Positions 1 through 7,768 of a stretch of 35,095 nt of DNA are shown here, one piece after another. The DNA comes from Oceanospirillaceae bacterium (GTDB lineage Bacteria > Pseudomonadota > Gammaproteobacteria > Pseudomonadales > Balneatricaceae). The stretch spans positions 1 through 35,095 of the forward strand of contig JABSRA010000048.1 in assembly GCA_013215445.1 (NCBI GenBank). Reading direction: 5' to 3'. The notes beneath the pieces are model-generated. The model did not search any database. It was not told where the DNA came from and saw only the letters and a program-made list of their open reading frames with translations. Position 1 is the first letter of the stretch; each line of letters starts with the position of its first letter. The position numbers were made by a program, and so were the translations under genes.

Positions 1-77
1 AAAGGCAAAAAAAATCCCCCTAGGTGACCACTTAGGGGGATTCTCTGGCATTTGGTGGAGGTGGCGGGTTTCGAACC
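1..77. repeat. Distal att site: direct repeat of the ssrA 3' end
   Basis: These 77 bases are identical to 4216-4292, the 3' end of ssrA plus its downstream terminator. The copy includes the terminator hairpin (13-42), the CCA-end strand and the T-arm up to base 77, where the two diverge (T here, C at 4293). No tmRNA body follows, so this is an integration scar and not a second ssrA. It may extend left of the window. Tyrosine recombinases commonly use tRNA and tmRNA 3' ends as attB, so this is read as the far end of an island whose other end is ssrA itself. Confidence 0.9.
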
Positions 78-94
78 TTGCATCATCGTTTACC

Positions 95-107
95 AATCAA
101 AAAGTTA
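95..107 (+). promoter_or_regulatory. IHF-type binding site in the att arm
   Basis: AATCAAAAAGTTA matches the IHF consensus WATCAANNNNTTR at every defined position and lies 18 bp from the end of the att repeat. IHF bending next to the core is typical of attP/attL arms of tyrosine-recombinase elements. A 7-bp direct repeat, GTGTCAT, follows in 118-135 and could be arm-type integrase sites; that last point is speculative. Confidence 0.5.
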
Positions 108-130
108 TAGGTTATTGTGTCATAATAGTG

Positions 131-166
131 TCATTGCTTTCAATTTAATTATTAAAGCATCAATGA
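131..166 (-). terminator. Hairpin directly after the KAP gene
   Basis: TCATTGCTTT (131-140) pairs with AAAGCATCAATGA (154-166) with a two-base bulge, next to the stop codon of the minus-strand KAP gene. There is no T-tract on the minus strand, so it may stabilise the mRNA end more than terminate transcription. Confidence 0.35.
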
Positions 167-1726
167 TCAAGAATTGAATAAACTTAATTTTTCACAAAAA
201 TAGGTTAGAATTTCTTTTCTATCTGAAAAATGTTGCATCCAAGTATTTCTAGCGAAATATTCTTTAGAATAATCCTTTGGATGAAGTAAGGTAACTTGTT
301 CATCAGTTAGTAATGTGTATTTAAGGATTGTTATTATTAAGAACAGAGGACTGTCCTTTTCGTGCTGAATCTTAAAATCAGGGAAATTGGTAAAATCACA
401 CATTTGATGATAGCTTGATGTATTAGTTAATAAGGATTTAAACAAACTGGGAAATTTAGTTTTAATAACAGATAAAAAACAAATTAACTGCGGGATTCTG
501 ATTTCAGCTTCTTCGCTAATCGCATAGAAAATTGTAATATTAGTAAAAGATTTCTCTAATTGACGAAGTGAAAGGTCGAAATGCTCCGCCAATTCTGCGA
601 TAAATTTAAGAATTAGAGCTTTATCATTCCAAGCATTAATCTGATGTAGATCATATAGTTTAGTGCAATACAGTTTTAAATCATTTTCGTTTCTAGCTGT
701 AACTCGCTTAGGTAGCGTTGTTTCTATATTAATGAACTTTTGTAAGTATGTTTGGGCATCAATGTTCTGCCCGTAGATATTACGTACTGCTTCCTCTAGC
801 TGACTCTTATGCATAACCAAAAGAAAAACAATGTTTTTGACTGAAAATAGATGCTTAATTTTTTCTATGATCTGAACTGCATAGGTTGGTTTGCACCTAT
901 CAAGCTCATCAATAATGATTACTAAAGGTTTATTAGAATTGTTCGTAATAAGATTGGGTAACTCTTCTAAAAGCAGCTTGAAAGAACTTAACTCCTGTGT
1001 GTCTTCTTTATGTGAATTGAGTTGCTCCTCAATGAAGTTTCCTACGATTGTCGATGTACTTTTAGAAATATCGGTCTTGATTGAGATTAATTCTTCGATG
1101 TCACTATCTTTGATGATGCCTAAAGAGGCTGTTTTAACTAATAATCTAGTTGACCAAGGCAATAATTTTACGCCAATTTCTTTAGCTTTTGTTTTTAGGT
1201 TGTTTATTTGTTCTGTTTTGCTTTTAGGTACATGAACCTCAGCATAGGCTGTTATTTCACTTATAATTGATATATATGCGTCATCAATATAATCATTTTC
1301 AAAAGCATCAATATATATGCTATGGATTTTATTTTTTTTAAGCAGTCCTTGCCACATTCTAACAAAGGTACTTTTTCCTTCACCCCATTGAGCATCTAAT
1401 GACATTACAAGTTTACCATTAGATCTCTCAACTAATTTCATTAACTGATTTCCGAAATTTTCTCTATTGAAAAGATCTTGTGAGAATCCTTCATTTAAAG
1501 TTATTTCTAGAGAGGGCGTGACTAAGTTCATAGGAAATCCTTTTTCGAGTGCTATGTGTTTACTGTGATCTAGTGATTTTTTTTTCGGTATTGAAAAGTT
1601 AAGTCCTTTCATTATTCTACAATGCTGGCAGTTAATATCTTCTAAAAATAATGACACATTAAAAGGATGTTTAATGTGATCATCACCAAGTAAAAAGGCA
1701 TGTATAAGTTCAGATTCTCGATTCAT
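167..1726 (-). CDS. KAP-family P-loop ATPase, island cargo
   Basis: The protein has 519 residues. An N-terminal extension of about 75 residues contains a CxxC pair (CQHC, 33-36). The P-loop domain has Walker A AQWGEGKST (about 112-120) and Walker B LVIIIDELDR (about 268-277), then FLLVMHKSQLEEAV, the usual post-Walker-B strand of KAP NTPases (named for Kidins220/ARMS and PifA). A weakly hydrophobic stretch near 188-205 may correspond to the membrane insertion of the family but is short. GGAAAG precedes the ATG by 5 bases. The gene starts 29 bases after the integrase stop on the same strand, so the two are probably co-transcribed. KAP proteins are often phage-exclusion or defence ATPases (PifA of plasmid F); that role is inferred here from family and location. 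The gene is markedly AT-rich compared with the backbone. Confidence 0.8.
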   Translation of the reverse strand: MNRESELIHAFLLGDDHIKHPFNVSLFLEDINCQHCRIMKGLNFSIPKKKSLDHSKHIALEKGFPMNLVTPSLEITLNEGFSQDLFNRENFGNQLMKLVERSNGKLVMSLDAQWGEGKSTFVRMWQGLLKKNKIHSIYIDAFENDYIDDAYISIISEITAYAEVHVPKSKTEQINNLKTKAKEIGVKLLPWSTRLLVKTASLGIIKDSDIEELISIKTDISKSTSTIVGNFIEEQLNSHKEDTQELSSFKLLLEELPNLITNNSNKPLVIIIDELDRCKPTYAVQIIEKIKHLFSVKNIVFLLVMHKSQLEEAVRNIYGQNIDAQTYLQKFINIETTLPKRVTARNENDLKLYCTKLYDLHQINAWNDKALILKFIAELAEHFDLSLRQLEKSFTNITIFYAISEEAEIRIPQLICFLSVIKTKFPSLFKSLLTNTSSYHQMCDFTNFPDFKIQHEKDSPLFLIITILKYTLLTDEQVTLLHPKDYSKEYFARNTWMQHFSDRKEILTYFCEKLSLFNS

Positions 1727-1755
1727 ATAAACTTTCCATTATTTTATTTCTAGTT

Positions 1756-2466
1756 TCAAGAAATCCATCTGCCATAAACTTTTCTAATCATTCCCCAATC
1801 TTTATGCCCCATTTGTTGAGCAACCCACATAGGGTTTTTACCAGCAGTCAGTAGCATTGATGCAAAAGTATGTCTGGTTTGGTAGGGATTTCTATATTCG
1901 ACACCTGCGTTTAAAAGAGCAGGTATCCAAACTCGCTTTCTAATAATATGGTCACCTAACCACTGTTTATCGGTAGTTGGATCATGAAACACTCTAACAG
2001 ATGCGCTGCTTAATACTAGTTGGGATTCAAGGGCTTGCTTGCTTTCTTGTAGTAACTCAATAGTCCTCTGTCCTGACGCTGTCTTGGTAGTTTTTTCATG
2101 TCTCCTAACAACGGCAGTTCTTACGTGAATTAAGTTTCTGTTTAAATCTACATCTTCCCAGCGCAAGCCAATTAGCTCGGAAGTCCTTAACCCTGAGTAA
2201 AAAGCAAACTGGATTAAGTTCTTCTCTTGACCAGCCAATTGATTAAGAATTCCATCAATTTCACTCTTGTTAAAAGGCTTTGGTTCTCGTATTTTAGGTG
2301 AGAGACTTCTAAATCTATCCATTGGATTTTTATCAATCACACCATCATAGAAGGCGTCTTGAAATGTTTGCCTAAGAGGGCTTAAGACGTTGTTGATGAG
2401 GGAACTGGGTTCAGGTCTTGTCTTTTGTCTTTGATCAATGAAAGAGTTTAATGCTTCATAGCCTAG
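1756..2466 (-). pseudogene. Tyrosine recombinase (integrase), 5'-truncated
   Basis: The open frame runs from just after an in-frame TAG at 2467-2469. It starts with YEALNSF-type core-binding sequence (from about 2460) and continues without interruption into the catalytic domain. A GTG at 2340 could start a 194-residue catalytic-domain-only product. In that numbering the visible residues are R52 (GLRTSELIGLRWED), the TRHTFAS box near 155-161, H179 (QMGHKD) and nucleophile Y189 (RKVYGRW). A full integrase of this type is about 330-400 residues, so the arm-binding domain and part of the core-binding domain are missing. The break lies where the shared right-end repeat begins. The catalytic half looks intact, but self-mobility is unlikely without the N-terminus. 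It lies directly upstream of the KAP gene. Confidence 0.8.
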
Positions 2467-2870
2467 CTATCCAAAACCCAAGCTACGGGGCCATCAATCA
2501 CCTTGTATTGCCGCCGAGGCATCGAAGCGAAGCGTCATGATGACGTGTAGATTGAGTGGGGCACGGATGTCCCTGACGAACGGCCGAGAATTTAATCAAT
2601 AGCGGAGGAGTCTCTCGGCAATAGCAGGTCGAGTTTTTGCTTTGCTTACTTTAATTTTTCTCGTCAAAAGAAAGTGAGTCCACGCAGTCTAAACTGTATT
2701 TAGAAACTTGACCTTAAATCTCTCTGATATCCACATAACCGCTATATATCGCACTTCCAGTACATAAAAAACAAATCGGTGAAAGTCATTAGTCACTAAA
2801 TTTTAAAAAGAGTAATGCACCCTAGATTAACGCTAGGGGCTGTTTAGCAGTGACGGATTGATTCGCTGCT
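2398..2870. repeat. Island right-end repeat, copy A
   Basis: This segment of about 470 bp is clearly homologous to 3653-4112. It starts inside the integrase fragment and carries short inverted repeats (GCGTCA-TGA-TGACGT near 2533; CCCTAG-ATTAACG-CTAGGG at 2820-2838). It ends about 100 bp before the degenerate att copy. A similar pattern of a 'GGATGTCCC' hairpin with flanking 'GAACGGCCGAG' is, from memory, common in intergenic regions of marine gammaproteobacteria. No convincing gene is seen between 2470 and 3104. Confidence 0.8.
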
Positions 2871-2968
2871 GAGTTCTACTCGCCTCGCTCTGCAGTTTCT
2901 CAACCAACAACCTCCCAAATAAAAGACGAATAAGTCCTCCTGAATAAATTCAAGGAAGGCATTATTTC

Positions 2969-3011
2969 TGGTATTTGGTGGAGTTGCTGGGTACTTACCA
3001 GAATCAAGTAA
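2969..3011. repeat. Degenerate internal att copy
   Basis: CTGGTATTTGGTGGAG followed by TTGCTGGGT resembles the island att (CTGGCATTTGGTGGAG then GTGGCGGGT). It is followed by TTACC-AG-AATCAA, echoing TTTACCAATCAA beside the left att. AATCAAGTAATTT at 3002-3014 is one base off the IHF consensus. The terminator half is not preserved and about 16 bp of core appear deleted. It marks the boundary between two tandem modules. Confidence 0.6.
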
Positions 3012-3104
3012 TTTATTGACTTTATTGAGGTGTCGTGTATTTCTTATGTGTAACCCAGTGTATGGGTTTTTAAACGTGTGGTAAAATACAGGTCAAATGT
3101 AAGA

Positions 3105-3458
3105 TCATGACTCGCACTTATATGCCTTACCAACAGCTGTAGTGTTTGTTGTCCCGAGAGAACCGTATGCATTAGTGTTCTTCATGTCTAGGATGTACAC
3201 AATGTTGGCATCTAGCTTATAAGCTTCATTCCTTAATTCGTTACGTGCGCCAATTACTAAATTTTTGTTTGAAGTCAAATCCCCCGTGGCCCAGTTTCCT
3301 TGAGAGCCTACTATCTCACCAACAAACTCACATTTCTCAGAGTCTGGTTTGGTGTTCACAAGCTCTATACCGCGTGCTTGTTCAATAACTTTAGTTGCAG
3401 AGCAACCTGAAAGCAATGCAGCAGTAGTTAGTGCAGTGATGATTGTTAGCATCTTCAT
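3105..3458 (-). CDS. Small lipoprotein, DUF4156-like
   Basis: The protein has 117 residues. It begins with a lipoprotein signal peptide (MKMLTIITALTTAALLSGC) whose lipobox LLSGC puts the lipidated Cys at residue 19. The mature part has CEFVGEIVGSQGNW, an NELRNEAYKLDAN block and a C-terminal GKAYKC. This is the layout of DUF4156 lipoproteins such as E. coli YjeI, whose function is unknown. Two mature cysteines (in KCEF and YKC) could form a disulfide. It is the only intact gene of the inner island module and has its own upstream gap. Assignment rests on motif resemblance only. Confidence 0.7.
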   Translation of the reverse strand: MKMLTIITALTTAALLSGCSATKVIEQARGIELVNTKPDSEKCEFVGEIVGSQGNWATGDLTSNKNLVIGARNELRNEAYKLDANIVYILDMKNTNAYGSLGTTNTTAVGKAYKCES

Positions 3459-3652
3459 TTCTATATTCCCTTGTGTTTAAGTATTGCCTTTAGATGGAAG
3501 TGCTAGCTATAACTCTTCCAGAATAAGTGATTGTAATATAGGTAAATTGTTAGGGATAGCATGAGTGCAAAATTTGGAGAAAGTGTATGCCACTATATTA
3601 CATATTGTAATCAAAGCTAATAAGGGACAAAAACTAAAAGAAACTAATAAGT

Positions 3653-3712
3653 AGGGATCGGGTGAGGTCTTGTCTTTTGCCTTTGATCAATGAAAGAGTT
3701 TAATGCTTCATA
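3653..3712 (-). pseudogene. Integrase remnant (short core-binding fragment)
   Basis: On the minus strand, bases 3712 down to about 3665 encode YEALNSFIDQRQKTRP, nearly identical to the start of the open part of the integrase at 1756-2466. Here too an in-frame TAG sits just upstream. No catalytic domain follows. It shows that this module once carried a related integrase truncated at the same codon. Confidence 0.65.
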
Positions 3713-4112
3713 CTATAGTTGCACCTCAAGCCTGCCTACGGAGCCACAAACTACCTTGTATTGCCGCCGGAGCTATTGGTTAAATTATCGAAGCGAAGCG
3801 TCAGGATGACGCGTAGAGTGAGTGGGACATGGATGTCCCTGGCGAACGGCCGAGAATTTAGTGAATAGCGGAGGAGTGTTTCGGCAATAGCAGGGCGAAA
3901 TTTTCTTTGGTTCGGTTTCTTTTTTTCGTCAAAAGAAATGAACTCGACGCAGTCGAAACTGCATTTAGTTACTTGACCTTAAGCTTTAGAAAAGAAGTCA
4001 GTTAAATATCTTTAATCAGTTGATCTAAAAACTAAGACAAGCATAAAAGAATAAATGCACCCTAGGTAAAGACTAGGGGCTGTATATCAGTGACCGGTTG
4101 ACTCGTCGCTGC
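3653..4112. repeat. Island right-end repeat, copy B
   Basis: This is the homologue of 2398-2870 and ends about 105 bp before the ssrA-proximal att. Hairpins are kept despite base changes: GCGTCA-GGA-TGACGC and GGGACA-TGGA-TGTCCC near 3800-3840, and CCCTAG-GTAAAGA-CTAGGG at 4060-4078, whose loop differs from that in copy A. The GC-rich remainder 4113-4215 has short open frames that are not convincing genes. Confidence 0.8.
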
Positions 4113-4215
4113 ACTCCTCACCCTTCGGGTTGCCACGGTAAAGATGCGGCAATGTGTCGCTGACGCTCGACTCAAACCCGCTCCGCGGTTCCAAAACCAG
4201 CCAGAGCACCAAATT

Positions 4216-4292
4216 AAAGGCAAAAAAAATCCCCCTAGGTGACCACTTAGGGGGATTCTCTGGCATTTGGTGGAGGTGGCGGGTTTCGAACC
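4216..4292. repeat. Proximal att site within the ssrA 3' end
   Basis: This is the second copy of the 77-bp direct repeat at 1-77. It overlaps the last 25 bases of ssrA (4268-4292) and its terminator, so the tmRNA stays intact after insertion, as is usual for islands at RNA gene ends. Confidence 0.9.
4221..4257 (-). terminator. Intrinsic terminator of ssrA
   Basis: On the minus strand a 10-bp perfect stem, AATCCCCCTA / TAGGGGGATT, with a 10-base loop is followed by eight T residues (4222-4229). It lies about 10 bases past the tmRNA 3' end. The same terminator is duplicated at 6-42. Confidence 0.9.
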
Positions 4293-4624
4293 CGCGTCCG
4301 CCAATCCGCTGCCTCAAGATCTACATGCTTAGACACTTCTACTAAGTTAACCCAGCACGGCCCGAAGGTCAGGGCGTTTAGGGCGAGCCTCTTTAGTTTT
4401 AACCGTTCCGCTTGAGACAAAGCTTCCGGGCGATCCCATCTCGAATGACACAACAAATCCTCTAGTTATAGGCACCTTGAGGTGTTGCGTAGCAGACTTA
4501 AGCTGCTAGTGCGTAGTTATCGTCGTTTGCAACTATAACTTTGTAGTAAGGGATTAACGTGATTCACTACACTCACGACATGCACCTAAGGGTTTGTAAT
4601 CAGCGTCGAATCCAAGTCACCCCC
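4268..4624 (-). ncRNA. ssrA: Transfer-messenger RNA (tmRNA)
   Basis: This is 10Sa RNA, which with SmpB rescues stalled ribosomes and tags the product for proteolysis. The 5' end GGGGGTG (4624-4618) pairs with CACCTCC before the encoded CCA (ending at 4268) to form the seven-base acceptor stem. The T-arm GGTTCGAAACC is present. The tag frame runs from 4530 down to 4498: resume codon GCA, tag ANDDNYALAA, stop TAA. E. coli has ANDENYALAA, so this differs at one position while the C-terminal ALAA degron is kept. The length, 357 nt, is normal. The 3' end is the attachment site of the adjacent island. smpB lies 2.2 kb away on the same strand. Confidence 0.97.
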
Positions 4625-4636
4625 AAAGTAGTGGCT

Positions 4637-4642
4637 ATTATA
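4637..4642 (-). promoter_or_regulatory. Predicted -10 box of ssrA
   Basis: A consensus TATAAT on the minus strand ends 12 bases before the mature 5' end, allowing a short 5' leader to be removed by RNase P. The -35 region (around TTTCTA) is weak. Confidence 0.5.
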
Positions 4643-5324
4643 ATGACTCATTTCGAGATAGAAAGCACTATTTTCCAGATCGACGCTTAATTCTGCGAAA
4701 AACAGCTCAAATAGCTAAATAAAGCTGCGCCGATCTAAAAGAGTGGCTAAAAAAGCTCTGAAGCAACCGGCGGTCGCAACCTGTACCGGCCTTTGGGCTG
4801 ATTATTTGGTCAATTGTCCTATTCATTTATATGTTGATGGTTATTACTCAAGACAGCTGATTTCATTGCTGATTAGGTGCTGTGATTGGTCTAGATAGTT
4901 ACACCAAAAAAACGCTGCAGCGAGGGCAGGGTTTGAGGCAAAGATTGGAGGGAAGGGTTTTAAGCGCCGTTGGTTAGTTTGCTGTCTGGTTTGTTCGGTA
5001 AACTTAAAATTCTATAATAAACAGTCTTCTGGAGAGATGATAAGGCCATCGTTTAAAGCTGAGAAGAGCAGAGGGTGATAATAAGAGGCTGATGATAAGA
5101 AGGTGAGGATTGTCACTGAGAAGTCGCCGTTGCGCTTGATTATATGCATTAGGGCAGCTGTCCTAAAGGCTGGTTTTGCGCTCGGTGATTTAATGAATTA
5201 TAGAATTGCTGCTCGCGTCTGGGTTCGACAAGCTGCCGTTGATAGGCAGCTTTACCTCAGCAGCACAGAGCCCAAGCTTGACTGCCTAGCTCGGTATTTT
5301 ACCGTCCCTGGTCGCTCGCTGCCC
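4643..5324. other. Gap between ssrA and the protease gene
   Basis: About 680 bp with no supportable gene. A plus-strand open frame at 5103-5339 has no plausible ribosome binding site or recognisable sequence and overlaps the protease 3' end. One perfect six-base hairpin, GCTGCC-GTTGATA-GGCAGC (5231-5249), lies just past the protease stop and might end its transcript, though it has no T-tract on that strand. Confidence 0.5.
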
Positions 5325-6695
5325 CTATCTAATCGCTAGTAAGTGCATCTGGCCGTTGCGGTTGATCTCTAAAAAAAGCGATGCACTGCTGATGCGCAGT
5401 GCCGATTTGAATTCGGCTAAGTTTTGCACCCGTTTTTTGTTGGTTTTGGTGATTAAATCGCCCGCCTCTAAACCATTGGCGGCGGCCACTGAATGGTCGT
5501 TGATCGAGGCGACGAATACCCCGTTGCGGTTGCGACTGGTTTTAAAGCTGGCGCCGGCCAAGAGTGGGTGTAAATCGGTACTGAGGCTGGGCTGGTTATT
5601 ACGGCTGCCAAATTGCTGCGGATTGCCTATCGGCAGGGTAAAAGTGCGGTTTTTGCCCTTGCGCAAGACGATCAGGGTGACGGTGTCGCCGATGTTTTTA
5701 ATCCCTATCTGGCTGCGTAATACATTGATGGAGTTGGTGGCTTTATCATCGACGAAGGTGATGATATCACCGGATTTTAAGCCCGCTCGCTTGGCGGGGG
5801 TGTTGTCGCCAACCCCGGTAATAAGTACGCCTTGCTGACCATTTTTGAGGTTGAAGGCCGCTCTGAGTTGATCGGTGATGTCCTGGATGCTGACCCCAAT
5901 CTGGCCGCGCTTTACCACGCCGTGCTGCAGAATTTGTCGCATGCTGGCCTTGGCCATGTTGATGGGGATGGCAAAGCCTATACCGACGTTACCCCCCGCT
6001 GGGGCGATGATCGCTGAGTTGATGCCGATTAGACGTCCGGCTAAGTCGACCAGTGCTCCGCCTGAGTTGCCCGGGTTGATCGAGGCGTCGGTTTGGATGT
6101 AGTTTTCGTAGCCCTTTAGGCCAAGCCCTGAGCGCCCCAAGGCACTAACGATGCCGGTGGTGACGGTTTGACCCAAACCAAAGGGATTGCCTATTGCAAC
6201 GGCAAAGTCCCCGACTTGGACTCTTGAGGAGTCGGCTAATTTTACCTGCTTTAGATCGGCGGCGCTAATTTGCAAAATGGCGATGTCTAAGTCTGGATCA
6301 GTGCCCAGTAAGGTGGCGTCAAAATTGCGGCCATCGATCAAGGATACTTTAATCCGGTCGGCGTTTTGTATGACATGATAGTTGGTCATGATGATACCCT
6401 TGGCGGCATTGACGATCACGCCGGAGCCTGCGCTGACACTCTGTCGGGTTTGCTGACCGCCACGCTGGCCTTCAAAAAAGCGCCTAAAAAAGGGGTCGTT
6501 CATCAGCGGGTTGTTGCGGGTGGTACGGGTGGAGTAGGTGGCGATGTTAACGACGGCATCGTTAACTTTTTGTAACATGGGGGCGAGAGAGGGTAATATT
6601 TTCCCCTGGGAGTCGATAGCGGGTAGTGCCGCGTAGCTGCTGATACTGATCAAGCTAATTAACACGCTGGCAATTAAGTAGAATTTTACTTTCAT
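5325..6695 (-). CDS. degQ: Periplasmic serine endoprotease, DegQ type (HtrA family)
   Basis: This 456-residue protein degrades misfolded proteins in the periplasm and may act as a chaperone. A Sec signal peptide (1-22, ending SSYA) is followed by the trypsin-like domain. Its catalytic triad is visible: H107 in TNYHV, D137 in DLDIAIL and S211 in GNSGG. Two PDZ domains follow (about 250-340 and 360-450; GQIGVSI opens the first). Two PDZ domains and a secreted N-terminus separate it from DegS, which has one PDZ and a membrane anchor. The short LA-loop region favours DegQ or MucD over DegP. AAGAGG precedes the ATG. It lies alone between ssrA and smpB. Confidence 0.92.
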   Translation of the reverse strand: MKVKFYLIASVLISLISISSYAALPAIDSQGKILPSLAPMLQKVNDAVVNIATYSTRTTRNNPLMNDPFFRRFFEGQRGGQQTRQSVSAGSGVIVNAAKGIIMTNYHVIQNADRIKVSLIDGRNFDATLLGTDPDLDIAILQISAADLKQVKLADSSRVQVGDFAVAIGNPFGLGQTVTTGIVSALGRSGLGLKGYENYIQTDASINPGNSGGALVDLAGRLIGINSAIIAPAGGNVGIGFAIPINMAKASMRQILQHGVVKRGQIGVSIQDITDQLRAAFNLKNGQQGVLITGVGDNTPAKRAGLKSGDIITFVDDKATNSINVLRSQIGIKNIGDTVTLIVLRKGKNRTFTLPIGNPQQFGSRNNQPSLSTDLHPLLAGASFKTSRNRNGVFVASINDHSVAAANGLEAGDLITKTNKKRVQNLAEFKSALRISSASLFLEINRNGQMHLLAIR

Positions 6696-6784
6696 AGTGG
6701 CCTCTTTTTAGTCGAATACTAAAGTATAGGATTACAAAGCGTCTGAAAGGTTCGATTCTGCCGGTTGTTTAGCAGCTGTTTTAA

Positions 6785-6824
6785 TCTAGCCCGAATTTTG
6801 TATGTATCATCCGGGTTAGATTAT
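6785..6824 (-). terminator. Hairpin downstream of smpB
   Basis: AATCTAGCCCG (6785-6795) and CGGGTTAGATT (6814-6824) form an 11-bp stem with one G-U pair, 22 bases past the smpB stop. There is no strong T-tract on the minus strand, so termination is only suggested. Confidence 0.4.
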
Positions 6825-6846
6825 TGAGGGTGATTTGGCCAGTGGT

Positions 6847-7323
6847 TTATCGAGTGCTGAGCACGCGCTGTTTTTGGCGGTTCCAGTCTCTGTCTTTTTC
6901 GGTGGCACGCTTGTCGTGTTGCTGTTTACCACGCACTAGCGCCACTTCACATTTTACCCGGTCGTCTTTCCAGTACAGTGCCAGGGCGATACAGGAAAAT
7001 CCCTTTGCCTCTACGGCAAATGCCAAGTTAGATATCTGCCGGGAGTGCATCAGTAATTTGCGCGGTCTACGTGGCTCGGTGACATAGTGAGTGCTCGCCT
7101 GTTTAAGCGGGGTCATGTTGGCATTAACTAGCCAAGCTTCACTGTCTTTGAACATCACGTAGGAGTCTGTGAGTTGCGCACGACCATCCCGTAAGCTCTT
7201 TACTTCCCAGCCTACCAGTACTAGTCCTGCCTCTAATGTCTCGTCGATATGGTACTCGTGTCTGGCGCGTTTGTTCTGACAGATTGAGTTACCGGATCTT
7301 TTTGCTTTTTTCTTTTTAGCCAT
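6847..7323 (-). CDS. smpB: SsrA-binding protein SmpB
   Basis: SmpB binds the tRNA-like domain of tmRNA and brings it to the A site of stalled ribosomes. From the ATG at 7323 it has 158 residues starting [12 protein letters not shown]. An upstream ATG at 7341 would add six residues (MVILPA) and is less likely, since family members begin with the basic MA-K stretch. Visible family features are the [20 protein letters not shown] block with EVKSLR, LTDSYV, the central RRPRKLLMH, and the basic C-terminal tail [16 protein letters not shown] that enters the mRNA channel. Its partner ssrA lies downstream on the same strand past degQ. Confidence 0.96.
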   Translation of the reverse strand: MAKKKKAKRSGNSICQNKRARHEYHIDETLEAGLVLVGWEVKSLRDGRAQLTDSYVMFKDSEAWLVNANMTPLKQASTHYVTEPRRPRKLLMHSRQISNLAFAVEAKGFSCIALALYWKDDRVKCEVALVRGKQQHDKRATEKDRDWNRQKQRVLSTR

Positions 7324-7341
7324 GGCGGGGAGTATAACCAT

Positions 7342-7768
7342 GGCGCTGCTTTTTCGATAGCAGCTAATTCAGAAATTCTTCATAATTTATGCGATTTATT
7401 GGCGTGGGGATTAACCTTGGGTTTATTTATGTTTAAGTTTGGGCAAATGCCTGTATTTTGCACGGGTTGTTGATGTATATTGAAAAAGTTGTCACTTTAT
7501 TATAAACAGCAACCATGACTGGTATTAGAACCAGATGTTTCTTTTGTTGTACTATTCTAATGAGATCTCAGCTAACTGTTACGCGCGAGTTGACAGTGGT
7601 CAAAAGCCGGTTCAATAGCCAAAAGTGGAGCATGCTGACTGCTCTTTTGCCGCAGTGAAACCCTAACGCAAGGGTTTTACTGCCTCCACTGTATTGCTGA
7701 TTTTTGCCTTGTTTTATCTTAGCGTGAGACGCTATGTTGGAGTCTCCTAATAATTGGGTAATTGAAAG
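7342..7768 (+). other. Long leader/intergenic region before the transporter
   Basis: This 427-bp divergent gap has no open frame but several inverted repeats near its right end: CAGTGAAACCCT-AACGCA-AGGGTTTTACTG (7653-7682, 12-bp stem with one G-U), TAGCGT-GAG-ACGCTA (7720-7734), and a competing pair GAGAC (7726-7730) / GTCTC (7742-7746). The last two are mutually exclusive. The layout resembles a structured mRNA leader, but no known riboswitch class is recognised. Confidence 0.45.

Noticed and set aside
891..1235. Plus-strand open frame inside the KAP gene
   Set aside because: It is antisense to a clearly motif-bearing gene, with no ribosome binding site.
4062..4456. Several open frames across the ssrA 3' end on both strands
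   Set aside because: They overlap tmRNA and att sequence; the 'RVSNPRPP'-like peptides are the usual translation of an RNA gene T-arm.
5103..5339. Plus-strand 78-codon open frame before the protease
   Set aside because: No recognisable sequence and no ribosome binding site, and it overlaps the degQ stop.
7653..7682. Possible guanidine-II (mini-ykkC) riboswitch hairpin
   Set aside because: The loop is AACGCA, not ACGR, and a second ACGR hairpin is missing.
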